From Owenweeksia hongkongensis DSM 17368 (GTDB lineage Bacteria; Bacteroidota; Bacteroidia; Flavobacteriales; Schleiferiaceae): a stretch of 64,000 nt of DNA. The notes beneath the pieces are model-generated. The model was not told the origin of the DNA, made no database searches, and saw nothing but the letters and a program-made list of their open reading frames with translations. The DNA is taken from positions 992,001-1,056,000 of the forward strand of contig NC_016599.1 in assembly GCF_000236705.1 (NCBI RefSeq), given 5' to 3'. Below, one piece after another: positions 1-10,600 of this stretch. Positions within the stretch are counted from its first letter, which is position 1; each line of letters starts with the position of its first letter. The position numbers and the translations under genes are program-made.

Positions 1-903
1 TTGCCCGTATTTATTCAGGATTATACAGATTTTTACAGCAGTATGGAGCACGCCATGAACGTAGGAATTATGTTCCGTGGTAAAGAAAATGCCTTGATGC
101 CAAACTGGAAACACCTTCCTGTAGGTTATCATGGACGTTCCTCTTCTATCATTGTTTCAGGCGAAGATATTCACCGTCCGGTAGGACAGATGAAACCAGC
201 GGATGCTGACGAGCCTGTTTTTGGCCCATCAAAGCTTTTGGATTTTGAATTGGAAATGGGATTCATTACCACTGATGGAAAACACCTTGGCGAACGCATT
301 ACCACCGATGAAGCAGAAGATTATATTTTTGGAATGGTACTTTTCAATGATTGGTCTGCTCGTGATATACAAGCTTGGGAGTATGTGCCGCTAGGGCCAT
401 TCTTAGGTAAAAACTTTGCTTCATCAATATCTCCATGGGTAGTAACTTTGGATGCAATGGAACCTTTCCGCGTGGAAAGTCCAAAGCAAGACCCAACTCC
501 ACTACCCTATTTACAAACCGAAGGAAAACGCACATTTGATATAAACCTCCAAACGTTTATCCAGCCAGAAAACAGCACTGAAAGCAAAGTGTGTGAATCT
601 AATTTCAAGTATTTATACTGGAATATTTCACAACAATTGGCTCATCACACGGTAAACGGTTGTAACATTAATGCCGGAGACATGATGGCTTCTGGAACCA
701 TTAGTGGCCCTGAAAAGGAAAACTTTGGTTCTATGCTTGAACTTTCATGGAGAGGTGCTCATACCATCACATTAGATGATGGTAGTGAGCGTAAATTCAT
801 CAATGATGGTGATACAGTAATCATGCGTGGATACTGCAAAAATGATGATGTAAGAATCGGATTTGGCGAAGTAACTTCAAAAGTACTTCCAGCTATTTTA
901 TAG
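1..903 (+). CDS. fahA: Fumarylacetoacetase, C-terminal 300 residues (5' end outside window)
   Basis: Hydrolyses fumarylacetoacetate to fumarate and acetoacetate, the last step of tyrosine breakdown (EC 3.7.1.2), in the cytoplasm. The frame is open from base 1, so the TTG there is an internal Leu codon and not a start; roughly 120 N-terminal residues lie upstream, judging from the usual length of about 420. Family hallmarks are visible: [13 protein letters not shown] followed by GIMFR, then GYHGRSSS, the metal-ligand segment [18 protein letters not shown] with GPFLGKNF, and GTISGPE near the end. These match the metal-binding acidic residues and catalytic His/Lys/Glu positions known from mammalian FAH. 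A hairpin terminator follows 25 bases after the stop, so this is the last gene of its transcript. Confidence 0.95.
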   Translation: MPVFIQDYTDFYSSMEHAMNVGIMFRGKENALMPNWKHLPVGYHGRSSSIIVSGEDIHRPVGQMKPADADEPVFGPSKLLDFELEMGFITTDGKHLGERITTDEAEDYIFGMVLFNDWSARDIQAWEYVPLGPFLGKNFASSISPWVVTLDAMEPFRVESPKQDPTPLPYLQTEGKRTFDINLQTFIQPENSTESKVCESNFKYLYWNISQQLAHHTVNGCNINAGDMMASGTISGPEKENFGSMLELSWRGAHTITLDDGSERKFINDGDTVIMRGYCKNDDVRIGFGEVTSKVLPAIL

Positions 904-927
904 ATTTCTGATTATTTAGATAAATTT

Positions 928-966
928 AAAGACCTGTTTTGGCTTAGCTGAAACAGGTCTTTTTAA
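928..966 (+). terminator. Rho-independent terminator after fahA
   Basis: Perfect 12-base arms AAAGACCTGTTT (928-939) and AAACAGGTCTTT (951-962) with an 11-base loop, continuing into T residues. It separates fahA from the acetyltransferase gene, whose start at 977 is only 11 bases downstream. Confidence 0.85.
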
Positions 967-976
967 TTTCTAAACT

Positions 977-1531
977 ATGCCCGTAAACTACTATAGCTAT
1001 TCGCACGAAAGTGCAAGACTAATAATAAGGCCGCTATTACTGGATGATTCAAAGTACTGGGACGACTTCATGAATAGTGATGAAGCCACTGCCTTATTTC
1101 CGCCCAATCTTAAGCCTCCTCATTTTACTGCCGAAGATTGGATTGCACGACAAAGAAAACGATATGCGGATGATCAATTGGGTTTGCTTGCTTTGATTGA
1201 AAAAAAATCAGGAGATTTTATAGGCATGAGCGGCTTACTAAAACAAGAGGTAGAGGGAAGCCCTGAAATTGAAGTTGGTTATCACCTCCTTCCAAAATTT
1301 TGGAAGAAGGGATATGCTAGAGAAGCGGCACTTTACTTTATGAAGTTTGGTTTTACCGTATTAAAGCCTGAATCCATAATATCCTTAATACATATCTACA
1401 ACATACCATCTCAGCGTGTTGCTCAGACAAATGGATTAACCACCAACAAGAAAGTTATCAAAAATCACGGTCCAGCTTATGTGTACAGAATTTCTGTAGA
1501 AGAATGGGCTAAGACTCGATCCCCGCAATAA
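977..1531 (+). CDS. GNAT-family N-acetyltransferase (RimJ/RimL type)
   Basis: A 184-residue cytoplasmic acetyl-CoA-dependent acyltransferase; the substrate cannot be read from sequence. The N-terminus has the family's ARLIIRPLLLDD strand. The acetyl-CoA pyrophosphate-binding loop is in the segment IEVGYHLLPKFWKKGYAREAA (about residues 98-118), with K-K-G-Y-A-R-E as the Q/RxxGxG/A-type turn. A terminator ends 11 bases before the ATG, so the gene must have its own very short promoter region or read-through. Its 3' end overlaps by 23 bases the convergent response-regulator gene. RimJ/RimL relatives acetylate ribosomal-protein N-termini or small molecules; which applies here is open. Confidence 0.85.
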   Translation: MPVNYYSYSHESARLIIRPLLLDDSKYWDDFMNSDEATALFPPNLKPPHFTAEDWIARQRKRYADDQLGLLALIEKKSGDFIGMSGLLKQEVEGSPEIEVGYHLLPKFWKKGYAREAALYFMKFGFTVLKPESIISLIHIYNIPSQRVAQTNGLTTNKKVIKNHGPAYVYRISVEEWAKTRSPQ

Positions 1532-1913
1532 TTTTTTGCAGTTGATCCTCGCCTACAGGTTTTATAAGATAATCCGAAACATCGCTAATGGCCTTGGCTC
1601 TGTCTACGTCAGCAGGATCTACAGATGAGCTTACCATGTAAATTGTAATTTCCTTACCAACCTTAGGCTTTAATTCTACAAACTCTTCTAAAAACTCCCA
1701 ACCATCCATTACCGGCATATTGATATCTAAAAATATCACATCGGGAAGGGCTTCTGGATTTGAAACATTGTCCAGCATAAAATCAATTGCTTCCTCCCCA
1801 TCAGAAAACACCAAGATTCTTTTAGCTATCTTATTACCCTTCAACCCCTTGGTGAAGGTAAATTGATAGATATCATCATCATCTATCAGACAAATTATAA
1901 ATGGTTTGTTCAT
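1509..1913 (-). CDS. Single-domain response regulator (receiver only)
   Basis: 134 residues comprising a lone CheY-like receiver domain with no output domain. The acidic pocket is the DDDD run at residues 11-14, the phosphoacceptor is D63 in FLDINMP, the switch residue lies in the VSSS segment, and the conserved Lys is K118 in LIKPV. Such proteins relay phosphate or act by protein contact. The reading frame overlaps the convergent acetyltransferase by 23 bases. A PAS histidine kinase lies 0.84 kb upstream on the same strand (2754-3869) with a broken cupin gene between them; the kinase is a plausible partner. It closely resembles the receiver protein at 41820-42221, down to identical positions of the phosphoacceptor (63) and Lys (118). 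Confidence 0.92.
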   Translation of the reverse strand: MNKPFIICLIDDDDIYQFTFTKGLKGNKIAKRILVFSDGEEAIDFMLDNVSNPEALPDVIFLDINMPVMDGWEFLEEFVELKPKVGKEITIYMVSSSVDPADVDRAKAISDVSDYLIKPVGEDQLQKIIAGIES

Positions 1914-2371
1914 ATGTTCCCTTTAATAGTTTAGTTTTCGTGAGTTGATAAACTTACAACACAAAGAATAAACCTAAGCATCTTCGAATAGTTTTTTAAT
2001 AGCGTATTATCTTAGAACAAAAAAAACAAAAATTATACATTTAATAATCAAACTCTTCCTACAATACTAGGCTAGCTCTCCCATTGCAGCTTTATTGGTT
2101 TACTTTTTCTACTAAAGTAATTGTGATCCAAAAGAATGCAATTCAGACCTCTGGTATTTGAAACTAAAGACACAGGTACTGTACGACTACCAAGAGTAGT
2201 TATTCCCTTACTTTTTGTACGCGAGCAGATTCTTGAAACCAAATTCAAGAAAAAGATTCTTTCAAAAAAAGTTTGTTTAGAACAACCGACTAATAGTGTT
2301 GGAAGGATATAGATCTTAAATGGAAAAGGTAAACTCATTTAATAAGAGTATTAAATTGAGCAATTCGATGA
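1914..2371. other. Intergenic region without a supportable gene
   Basis: 458 bases between the receiver gene start and the cupin remnant, AT-rich over 1914-2060. An 88-codon minus-strand frame (2072-2338) exists, but its translation has no domain, signal peptide or motif I recognise, so I do not call it. The region may carry the promoter for the receiver gene; I could not identify a clear -7/-33 pair. Confidence 0.5.
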
Positions 2372-2751
2372 ATGATGGATAACAGAAACAAATGAAAAAG
2401 TAAATATTGCTGACAAACTATCTCTTTTTAGTGACCATTGGAACCCAAGAATCATTGGTGAGCTAAATGGGCAACATGTAAAACTTGTCAAACTAAAGGG
2501 TGAGTTTGTGTGGCACAAGCATGATCATGAAGATGAAATGTTTTATGTGCTTGATGGCTGTTTGAAAATTGAATTTAGAGATAAGATTGTAGAGCTATTA
2601 AAAAAATGAATTTATTATTATTCCTAAAGGCACAGAGCACAGACCGGTGGCTACTGAAGAAGTTTCAGTGATGCTTTTTGAACCAGCAACTACCCTAAAT
2701 ACAGGTGACACATTTGGTAACCTTACAAGAAATGAGTTAGAAAAAATTTAG
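2372..2751 (+). pseudogene. Frameshifted cupin-domain protein
   Basis: Reading codons from 2394 gives EKVNIADKLSLFSDHWNPR, then GELNGQHVKLVKLKGEFVWH, the metal-binding HKHDHEDEMF and the stretch up to VELLKK, then a TGA at 2607-2609. The following +1 frame continues the same family: EFIIIPKGTEHRP, then VSVMLFEPATTLNTG, ending at TAG 2749-2751. The break lies in an A7 run (2600-2606); with one A fewer the two halves join without loss. The N-terminus is also out of frame: ATGATG at 2372 reads seven codons into a TGA at 2393, again repaired by removing one A from an A3 run. Intact relatives are about 115-120 residue single-domain cupins of the 'mannose-6-phosphate isomerase-like' type. Either a recent pseudogene or two base-call errors in A runs. 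It ends two bases before the convergent kinase stop. Confidence 0.85.
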
Positions 2752-2753
2752 AT

Positions 2754-3869
2754 TTATTTAAAGGTAATAGTAAAAGTTGCTCCCTTTCCTACTTCACTTT
2801 CTACATCAATTTTTCCGCCCATACTCTGTATGTTATTGTGTATTAAGTACAGTCCAATCCCTTTACTATCTTTATGATCTGTAAATTTCTGCCTCAAGCC
2901 AAACATGCGATCCTTAAGCATTATAGCATCAAAACCTTTTCCATTATCTGAAAAACTCAATTGTTTTATTCCATTGTTCAATTTGGCTCTAATGGAGATG
3001 ACCGGAAACTCATCTGCCTTTGAGTATTTAATAGAATTGGTTATCAAGTTTAGAAAGATACTCTCCGCATAAATACGACTAAAGTGAACGGTAGAAAAGG
3101 CCTTTAAGTCAAGCTTAAAAGTAGCTTGACTGCCTTTTATTAGTGAATCTATGGATTTACATACCTGATCAAAAATAGCTCTCAGATCCACTTCCTCTAT
3201 CTCAGCCTCTGTTTCTTTTTCTTCCCGCTCCAGTACATCCAAATATTCGTTCAGGGTATTTTTCAAATTTTGAGTAGCCATATTCATCGACTCTAAAATT
3301 TCAATTGTTTCCTCATCCTTTATTTTGGACATATCCAAAAGATCAAAAACCATTTGAAGATTGGCTACAGGGGAGCGCAAATCATGTGAGGTTGAATATG
3401 TAAGCAGCTTTAGGTTCTTATTTACATTGCTCAGTTTCGCTAAAAGTATATTTCTTTCCTCTTCAAGTTTTTTAACATGGGTAATTTCTTTTGCAATTGC
3501 ATAAACCAGTCTTTCACTTTTTAACGGGATAGATGTCCAGGAAAGCCAAACCACCTCTCCAGACCGTTTCACGTATCGGTTCTCGAAGTTCAGCAGAGGT
3601 TTATCATGTTTTAGTTGCTCCCTTCTTTTATCTGTTACCGCTTTATCTTCATCTAGAATAAAATCATTGATGGGCTTACTGTAAATCTCTTCTAGAGGGT
3701 AACCAAGCAAATGTTGAAAAGCAGGATTCACTTTTTTAAAATATCCATCAAAGCCAGCTATGCAAAGTACATCAGGCGATTGTTCAAAGAAAGGCTCCAG
3801 TGAAATATCCTTCTTCTGAAATTGTATTAACGAATCCAAATTGGTCGAGGTGGCTTTCTGTTCTATCAT
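2754..3869 (-). CDS. PAS-domain sensor histidine kinase
   Basis: 371 residues with no membrane segment, so a soluble cytoplasmic sensor. A PAS domain occupies about residues 28-135 (SPDVLCIAGFDGYFKKVNPAF, then RSGEVVWLSWTSIP). The dimerisation H-box is STSHDLRSPVANL with phosphoacceptor H162. The HATPase domain has an N-box at NLITNSIKYS (N278), G1 at DNGKGFD (D308) and G2 at KGIGLYL (about 336-342). It resembles the kinase at 42190-43263 in order and motifs. The likely phosphate acceptor is the receiver-only protein at 1509-1913. The ligand of the PAS domain cannot be told. Gene ends two bases from the convergent cupin remnant. Confidence 0.93.
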   Translation of the reverse strand: MIEQKATSTNLDSLIQFQKKDISLEPFFEQSPDVLCIAGFDGYFKKVNPAFQHLLGYPLEEIYSKPINDFILDEDKAVTDKRREQLKHDKPLLNFENRYVKRSGEVVWLSWTSIPLKSERLVYAIAKEITHVKKLEEERNILLAKLSNVNKNLKLLTYSTSHDLRSPVANLQMVFDLLDMSKIKDEETIEILESMNMATQNLKNTLNEYLDVLEREEKETEAEIEEVDLRAIFDQVCKSIDSLIKGSQATFKLDLKAFSTVHFSRIYAESIFLNLITNSIKYSKADEFPVISIRAKLNNGIKQLSFSDNGKGFDAIMLKDRMFGLRQKFTDHKDSKGIGLYLIHNNIQSMGGKIDVESEVGKGATFTITFK

Positions 3870-4083
3870 CGTTCAATCCTTGTCTGCATGAGTTAGCGCG
3901 AGTCTAAAAATATAGTTTAGCGTTCAAAATCACTACTATCATTCAAAATTTAATAATTTGAATTTGGATTTTTAAAACTAAAGCTGCTGGCAAATTTAAT
4001 CTAAGCTATTTTGGAACTTATTCAATAGAGGGGTTAAAATGAGTTCCGTATGTTATATTTAACTCCATCTACTTCAACTATCT

Positions 4084-4103
4084 CCCTAAAATAGGGTTAT
4101 AAC
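4084..4103. promoter_or_regulatory. Two adjoining small palindromes upstream of the PH-domain gene
   Basis: CCCTA-AAA-TAGGG (4084-4096) is immediately followed by the perfect palindrome GTTATAAC (4096-4103), ending 17 bases before the ATG at 4121. The position is suitable for an operator or a leader hairpin. No regulator is known; the call rests on symmetry only. Confidence 0.3.
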
Positions 4104-4120
4104 ATAAAATCAAAAGCAGA

Positions 4121-4498
4121 ATGGGACTTTTTAATAAAATACTCGGAAATGCCAGCGCGGTAGATTCCAGCAAACTACAAGAAAAGTATAGTCGCCTACT
4201 TATGGAAAACGAAAAGGTAGAACTTGGTTTTACGCTATTTCGTGATGTATTTATGTTTACAGATAGACGTTTAATTTTGGTAGAGGTGCAAGGGGTAACC
4301 GGTAGCAAAGTGGAATATAAATCTATGCCTTACAAAAGTGTATCTCGCTTTTCACTGGAAACGGCTGGTACATTTGACTTGGATGCAGAGCTTAAAATTT
4401 GGATTTCCAGCGAGGATGAACCCTCCATCTGCAAAAAGTTCAATAAAAGTATAAACGTATATGAGGTTCAGAAGTACCTTGCCCAAAAGGTAACTTAG
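4121..4498 (+). CDS. Bacterial PH-domain protein (bPH_1-like)
   Basis: 125 residues with the features of the small bacterial pleckstrin-homology family: an N-terminal helix region MGLFNKILGNAS, then a core containing ENEKVELGF, FRDVFMFTDRRLILVE and YKSMPYKSVSRFSLE. The 'FTDRRLI.V..QG..G.K..Y.S.PY..I..FS.E' pattern is typical. No signal peptide or membrane segment. Family members form soluble oligomeric rings and their role is not established. It stands alone, in a 250-base upstream gap and before a strong bidirectional hairpin, so it is probably monocistronic. Confidence 0.85.
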   Translation: MGLFNKILGNASAVDSSKLQEKYSRLLMENEKVELGFTLFRDVFMFTDRRLILVEVQGVTGSKVEYKSMPYKSVSRFSLETAGTFDLDAELKIWISSEDEPSICKKFNKSINVYEVQKYLAQKVT

Positions 4499-4553
4499 AT
4501 TTTTCCTTTTTAACAATATGCTGAATAATTTGTTACAACCTGATAAAGAAGAA

Positions 4554-4587
4554 GGCCGCTCCAAAGTAATTTGGAGCGGCCCCTTTC
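4554..4587. terminator. Bidirectional terminator between convergent genes
   Basis: Perfect 12-bp stem GGCCGCTCCAAA (4554-4565), loop GTAA, TTTGGAGCGGCC (4570-4581), followed by CCTTTCCTT on the plus strand and TTCTTCTTT on the minus strand. It serves the PH-domain gene (plus) and the 7.1-kb surface-protein gene (minus). Confidence 0.85.
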
Positions 4588-4615
4588 CTTATTAACACAT
4601 CTAAAACAAAGCCCC

Positions 4616-7600
4616 CTAGTCTTTAATCAGACGTTCTTGGGTGCTTAGGTTATCACTGCTTATCTCTAATAGATAAACACCTTTTGGCAATTTGCCAATA
4701 TCCACGGTTCCTTCAAAGTGGCCGTTAATATTATCTTTTACCAAATACATAAGCTCTTTGCCAGCCATATCCGTAATTCGAACGCGAGCCTTATCTGAAG
4801 CTTCTGTCTGGAATGAAATATTTACCACACCATTTGATGGGTTTGGATACACTCTCAAACTGCTATTCAATACATTTCCCTCTATTCCAATACCTTGCAC
4901 CACAACAGTACTGGTAATAGTTTGTGTACCACAAGGGCCTGTAATGGTAAGTGTAACTGTGTAGCTACCATTAGCTGTGTAAGTATGGCTTGCCATTACT
5001 CCTGTTCCTGTATTTCCATCACCAAAATTCCAACTGTAGCTAGTTGCACCTTGTGAAGAGCTGGCATCAAAATCTACCACTTGGCCTGTCATTGTAGCAC
5101 CTTGTACGTTGCTTGTAAAAGCAGGTACCTGTGACGCGGAGGAAGAATACAAAATTTTAGTTCCATCAGGACGAGGACAACCTCCAGAAGTAATCTTCCA
5201 ATCGTAGAAGTAATAATAGTAATCAGGGCCAGAAGCAGAAAAACTATGACCTGTGATACTTGCTACCCCTGACGCTGTATAAGGGTAAACCGCTCCGGCA
5301 CTGTTTCTCCATAAACCGCCAGTGGTACTTCCTCCACCATGCATTTTGTAAGTACCCGCTGGAATGTTCATTCCCACAGCTATTCGTTGCTTGGTTCCTG
5401 CTGCAGTTACACCGGTTACTGGTACGGTTACCGTTTGCAAGATGGCATTGGTAGTAAAGTCTACCAAATTGATGTTCACATTTCCATTAGCATTCGGATA
5501 AACAGTTATACTATCCAAAGTGAATGCTTGTATTGCAGTAAAGTAAAGTTGCTGAACTGAAGGATCAGTAAAGTTAGCTGCCACACCTATGGAGTTGCTC
5601 ACTGGTCCAAATCTATATTGCTGACTCACGCTGGAAAGTGTAAATGTAGTATCAGCTGCAAGCAATGGTCCTACCACTAGTGTATCACCGGTGCCCAACA
5701 CCACTCCATTTATATCCTTCCATTCATAGTTATCTGCAGTTCCAATGGGTGCATACAAAGTATCATAAGCTCCCGCGCAGAATGTATCCATAGCAGCGGT
5801 TACGATTGGTGCCAATGTATTTTTGAAGGTAAATGTAGTCGTAACTGTGTCGTTACTTCTATCTTGATCATTACTCAAATTAGTATAAACCTCAACATTG
5901 TAAACTCCACCGCCCGTAGTATTTATAGGCCCTAGGTTTAGGGTGATAGTTCCCAATGTAGACAATGGTCCTGCATATGTAGTGGTTAGGGTAGTATTTA
6001 CAGACCCGCTAATTACCGCTGTTAATGGAATACCCGATAAGGATGAAAGACCATAATTAGCCAATGAAATATCCACTTGAGTAAGTGCATCTCCACATGA
6101 GCCGGAGCCGGGGTTGCTTGCAATTGCCGTTACAGCAATGTCAAAGTTTAGGGGTGTGAATTCATCTGCTCCCAAGTCTACTACTGTTGATCCGTTAGCT
6201 GGTCTCACATCCCCATCAATATCTACCAAAACTCCCACAGTATTATCACCGGCATCATTTGCCAAACTTCCTACTACATGAAGATCGGTGGGTGTAATAA
6301 ATATGGGTGCTCCTTCTACTGAATTCACGTTAAGTAATGGAAGTGCTGTTTTCCACAATGCCAAAGACGTATAAGTTGGAGTTCCATCTTTTATCAGATC
6401 TGTTCCACCGCGCTTATGGTATAGGTTGTAGTTCACCACATTGGGTGTTACTACGGCAGTACCCGACTCAAATGCATAGTTAGAGCTTCCAACAAAAATG
6501 TTATTTCTCACATCCACAGAAGTTGGTGTAAACTGTCTATAACCATACGCTCCTTCCACAGTGTTATGAAACACATTCAAATAGCTGATGCCAGTAAAGT
6601 AACATCCTGAACCAGTTGATAAGACCATGTTGTTGATAAAAGTACTTTTGGTAGCAGGCACTCCAGACAAACCTGAGTTGGCAGACGAAAGGTATACACC
6701 ATAGGTTTTTGCATCACTAATCTGGTTTCCTTCTATATAGAAGTTATCAGCATACACCATGTAAAATCCATAACTAGCGGTGTTTCGCAGGCCATTTACG
6801 CTGTTTTTCTTGATAGAAATTTCCTGATTATAATAGGCGTATACACCATACAAATACTGATTGAGCAAAGTGTTGTTTTCTATTATTGCACCTTTCACTT
6901 TTGAGGTAGTGCCATTTCCATAGGAAACTATTCCATAATACCCACCAACTACGGTGTTACCCATTACCTTTAGGTAATCCACATCGGCTCCGGCCGAAAG
7001 TCCGGTAGCACTTGTGCTGGCAACTATACCCGCCATTGCAGTGCCAGTGCCTGTAGTACTTACTCTTATGTAGCAATTTTCTATTGTGTTGCTATCAGCA
7101 TTGTTGTGTAACCAAACACCACGTGCAGTATTATTTACTATGGAAAGTCCTTTGAATGTAAAATGTTTAGCACCATCCAAATCGATAACGGCAGTACTAC
7201 TTCCTCTCAAAGTATCTCCAGTAGTAGCCGAACCATCAAAAGTGATCGTATTAATCCCACTAGCTCCATCAATTTCACCGATGGTTTTGCTCACTATATG
7301 GTTTCCCGCTTGAACATTAAATACCACAGCTCCTTTGATTCCACAGCCATTTAATACATCAATCACACTGTCAATGGTAGCAAAGTTAGACGGACCTATA
7401 GGACCTCCCACTGTGTAAGTTCCTGCATTAAGACCGCCACCTAGGCAAGGCGTACAGAAGGTGTATGGCCCCATTACCGGAGGTGCCCCAGGTATTGTGC
7501 TGGTACAGTTTTGAGTTATATAATAATCATAGCAAGAGTTGCCGTTAAGACCAGTAATATTAGAAGTACTTGTGCCCACAGGTACAGTTATAGTAGTCCC

Positions 7601-10600
7601 TACAATTGAAGCTTGCTTAAAACCAACAGGGCCCCACTCAATCATAACTCCAGCTGGATTTGAATTCCAGGAAACCGTAGCCGAGCTTGAAGTAATATTA
7701 CTTGTTGTCAAACCACTTACACCCGTGCATGGTGAGCCGGTAAATTCGATAGCACCCGGATCTACCGGCACTGTACGAAGTACATTATTAATATCAGTAG
7801 CTACATCGCTGGTAAAGTTTACCCCAAACCCGTCAATTACATTTGATTGTGGTGTAAAATTACCTGTAGCAGTATTTACAAAATAAGGCCTTGTAAACTC
7901 AGATACTTGATCGAAACCTGTAGCATTTTTCCAGTTTTGGAAAGATGTAACAGCCGCTCCTCCATAGTATCCAAAAGTGCTTACAGTAAATGTAGGTGGC
8001 GCATAATACACGTTATTATTCACTATAGAACTGGCATCAACAGCTCCACTTTGGTAATAAATGTAAGATGTGCCAGTACCCACTTTCCTGTTAAGGTAGG
8101 TCAGGTTATTCTGAAAATAAGTACGATCGGAAGTACCCGGATTATAAATCACATAAGTGGAAGCAGATGTTCCTGTTGAATTTGCGTCATCTGCAATCAC
8201 GGTATTGTGAATCACCTTAGCATAAGAAGTGATGTATGGTGCAAACAAATACTGTGTGCCTGCACTATTAAAATTATAGATTAGGTTATTTGCCAAGATG
8301 CCATAATTAGCAGCACTACCTATAAAGCTGTAGGCATATATACCATAAGCTGTACTTGTGGTTGTAGTATTTAATGGAAATGGATCATGAACCTTGTTTC
8401 CAATAATCTTAGAGAAATGATTTACATAAGCATAAATACCATAGAATGTGGTATTACCTGTTCTATTTGGACGATGTATCTCGTTACCATTTATCATCGA
8501 GCCTCTAGCATAGTAATTATAAATACCACCATAGTAAAAATCGCGAACCTGGTTATTTATAAACTGGTTTCCATTTAGCGAATCCGTACTGGATCCATAA
8601 GCTATGATTCCATAGTAACCACCTACAATGTTGTTATTAATAATTGTATTGTAGTTTCCACACGAGCCAGAAATGGTGGCAGAACCAGCAGAACCAGAAA
8701 TCACCACTCCACAATAATTGCTAGAGGTAGCCACAGAGTCAGTTAACACAGTACAGTTACTAAGTGTATTATGATCTGCATTGTTGGTAAAGGACACACC
8801 AAAACCATAGGTCGCTCCGGTAGCCTTTATTATTAGGTTATCAATGGTAAACCAATCCGTTCCATTAAAAATAACGGTACCTCTTTCAGCCGAGTTTCCA
8901 GCTGAGTATTGCAATGTTCGGCCATTTCCATTAATCAACACTTGATTTGTAGATGATACTCCTGTAATTGTACCAACCATAAATTGCTCATTATAAGGGC
9001 CAGAGTTTGGAGCTACAGTCACCACTATCGGACCGCATACACCATTTGCCATAAGAGCCGCTGCCAAAGATGTAAAAGAAGTAAAGGTGCTATCATTAGC
9101 TGCAATTAGCGAATTGATGTATAAATTACCCGAATACCCAGACCTTACATTTGTGGCAAATACATTGTTACCTGGATCCGTATCTACTCCCGGCCCTATA
9201 CTTACAAGAGTTGCTACCACTGTGGTATTTGTATTTGCCGTAAGAGGAATATTGTATAAGGTGTCATAAACACTTAATCCTGTTGCAAACACACCACTCA
9301 ATAAAATTGGAGTTTGAGGAATACCATTTACAGTATAGTTCAAGGTAGCCGAAAGCACTGTATCAGTACCTACGTTGATCAACCTTACTACCAAGTTTGT
9401 ACTAGAGCCACAAGAAGCACCAAGCTGGCTAATGGAAGCAATAGAAAGATCGGGGCCTGGAGGGGGTGAAAATTCCCAAATTCCCGGATCAGGGGCTGGC
9501 CCTCGCGCAATACCACCAAAGTCACTTGAAACAATAGATTGAAGATTAAGACCAATGTTATTAAAGTAAGCAGCGGTTGGCTGATACAAAGTATTTGCAT
9601 CAAATAATGGGTCACCAATAGCAGAATTGACATCGTAACTACTTGCGGTTTGCCAATTAGCAAAGGTGCTTTGATTTGAGGTATAATATCCATAGTGATC
9701 ATTTCCGGAACCAGCATTGGCCATGAAGTAGGCATTGCGGTCTATGTCCATTACACTAGTTGTAGTACCAGCATATATCGCATGATGAGGGCCACTTCCT
9801 CCTCTATTTATAGAAATCAAGTTATTCTTAAACTCTATTCCGGTAGCAAGGGTAAGTTGATAAAACCCTCTTGTAAGTCCTGCCGTTGACCCTGGAGAAT
9901 TTGCAACTATAGTATTGTGATAATATTTCCAACCATCAGAAGACGTATTGTAGATATAGTAGTGCGCACCGTTGTTTTGGTTATCTGACATAAGGTTGTT
10001 AAACACTAAACACTCTGCGCCCGGTGTATTATCGCTTGCTGAGGAATAAATACCATAAAGAGCTGTAGTTGTCCCTGTAGCTTGCTTAAACATATCATGA
10101 ACCCAGTTATTGCTAAACTGAGATTTATTACCCACGCTACTATTGTATATCCCATAACCGCCACCATAAGCGAGACGATTCGGACGACTGATCTCATTTC
10201 CAATCACGGTCATACTGTCTTGCCCACTATTGTAAATAGAATAGTAATAGGCATCCTCAATCTTATTTCTAATAAGGGAATTGCCCACATTACGAGAGCC
10301 TACTGTGGTAGTAGCATATGACATCAATGCATAGTATCCTCCTATTATTCTATTATTTTCAATTAGATTATAACTTCCTGAATTACCGCTTGTGGTAGCA
10401 GAAGTCAAACTTGAACTCATTACCAGACCACAATGGTTTGAAGAAGTGGATGTAATGCTGGTTTCAAGCTTACAGTTTCTAATAATGTTATTGTTTGCCC
10501 CATTGGTGAGTTGCAAAGCCCATCCATAAGTTGTGCCTTTATTTACAATGTTTAATGAGTCTAACACAAGGTAGTCAGTTCCGTTTAGCAAAAATGCAGT

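Noticed and set aside
2072-2338. 88-codon minus-strand frame between the receiver gene and the cupin remnant
   Set aside because: No recognisable motif, basic/low-complexity translation, and no supporting promoter or terminator.
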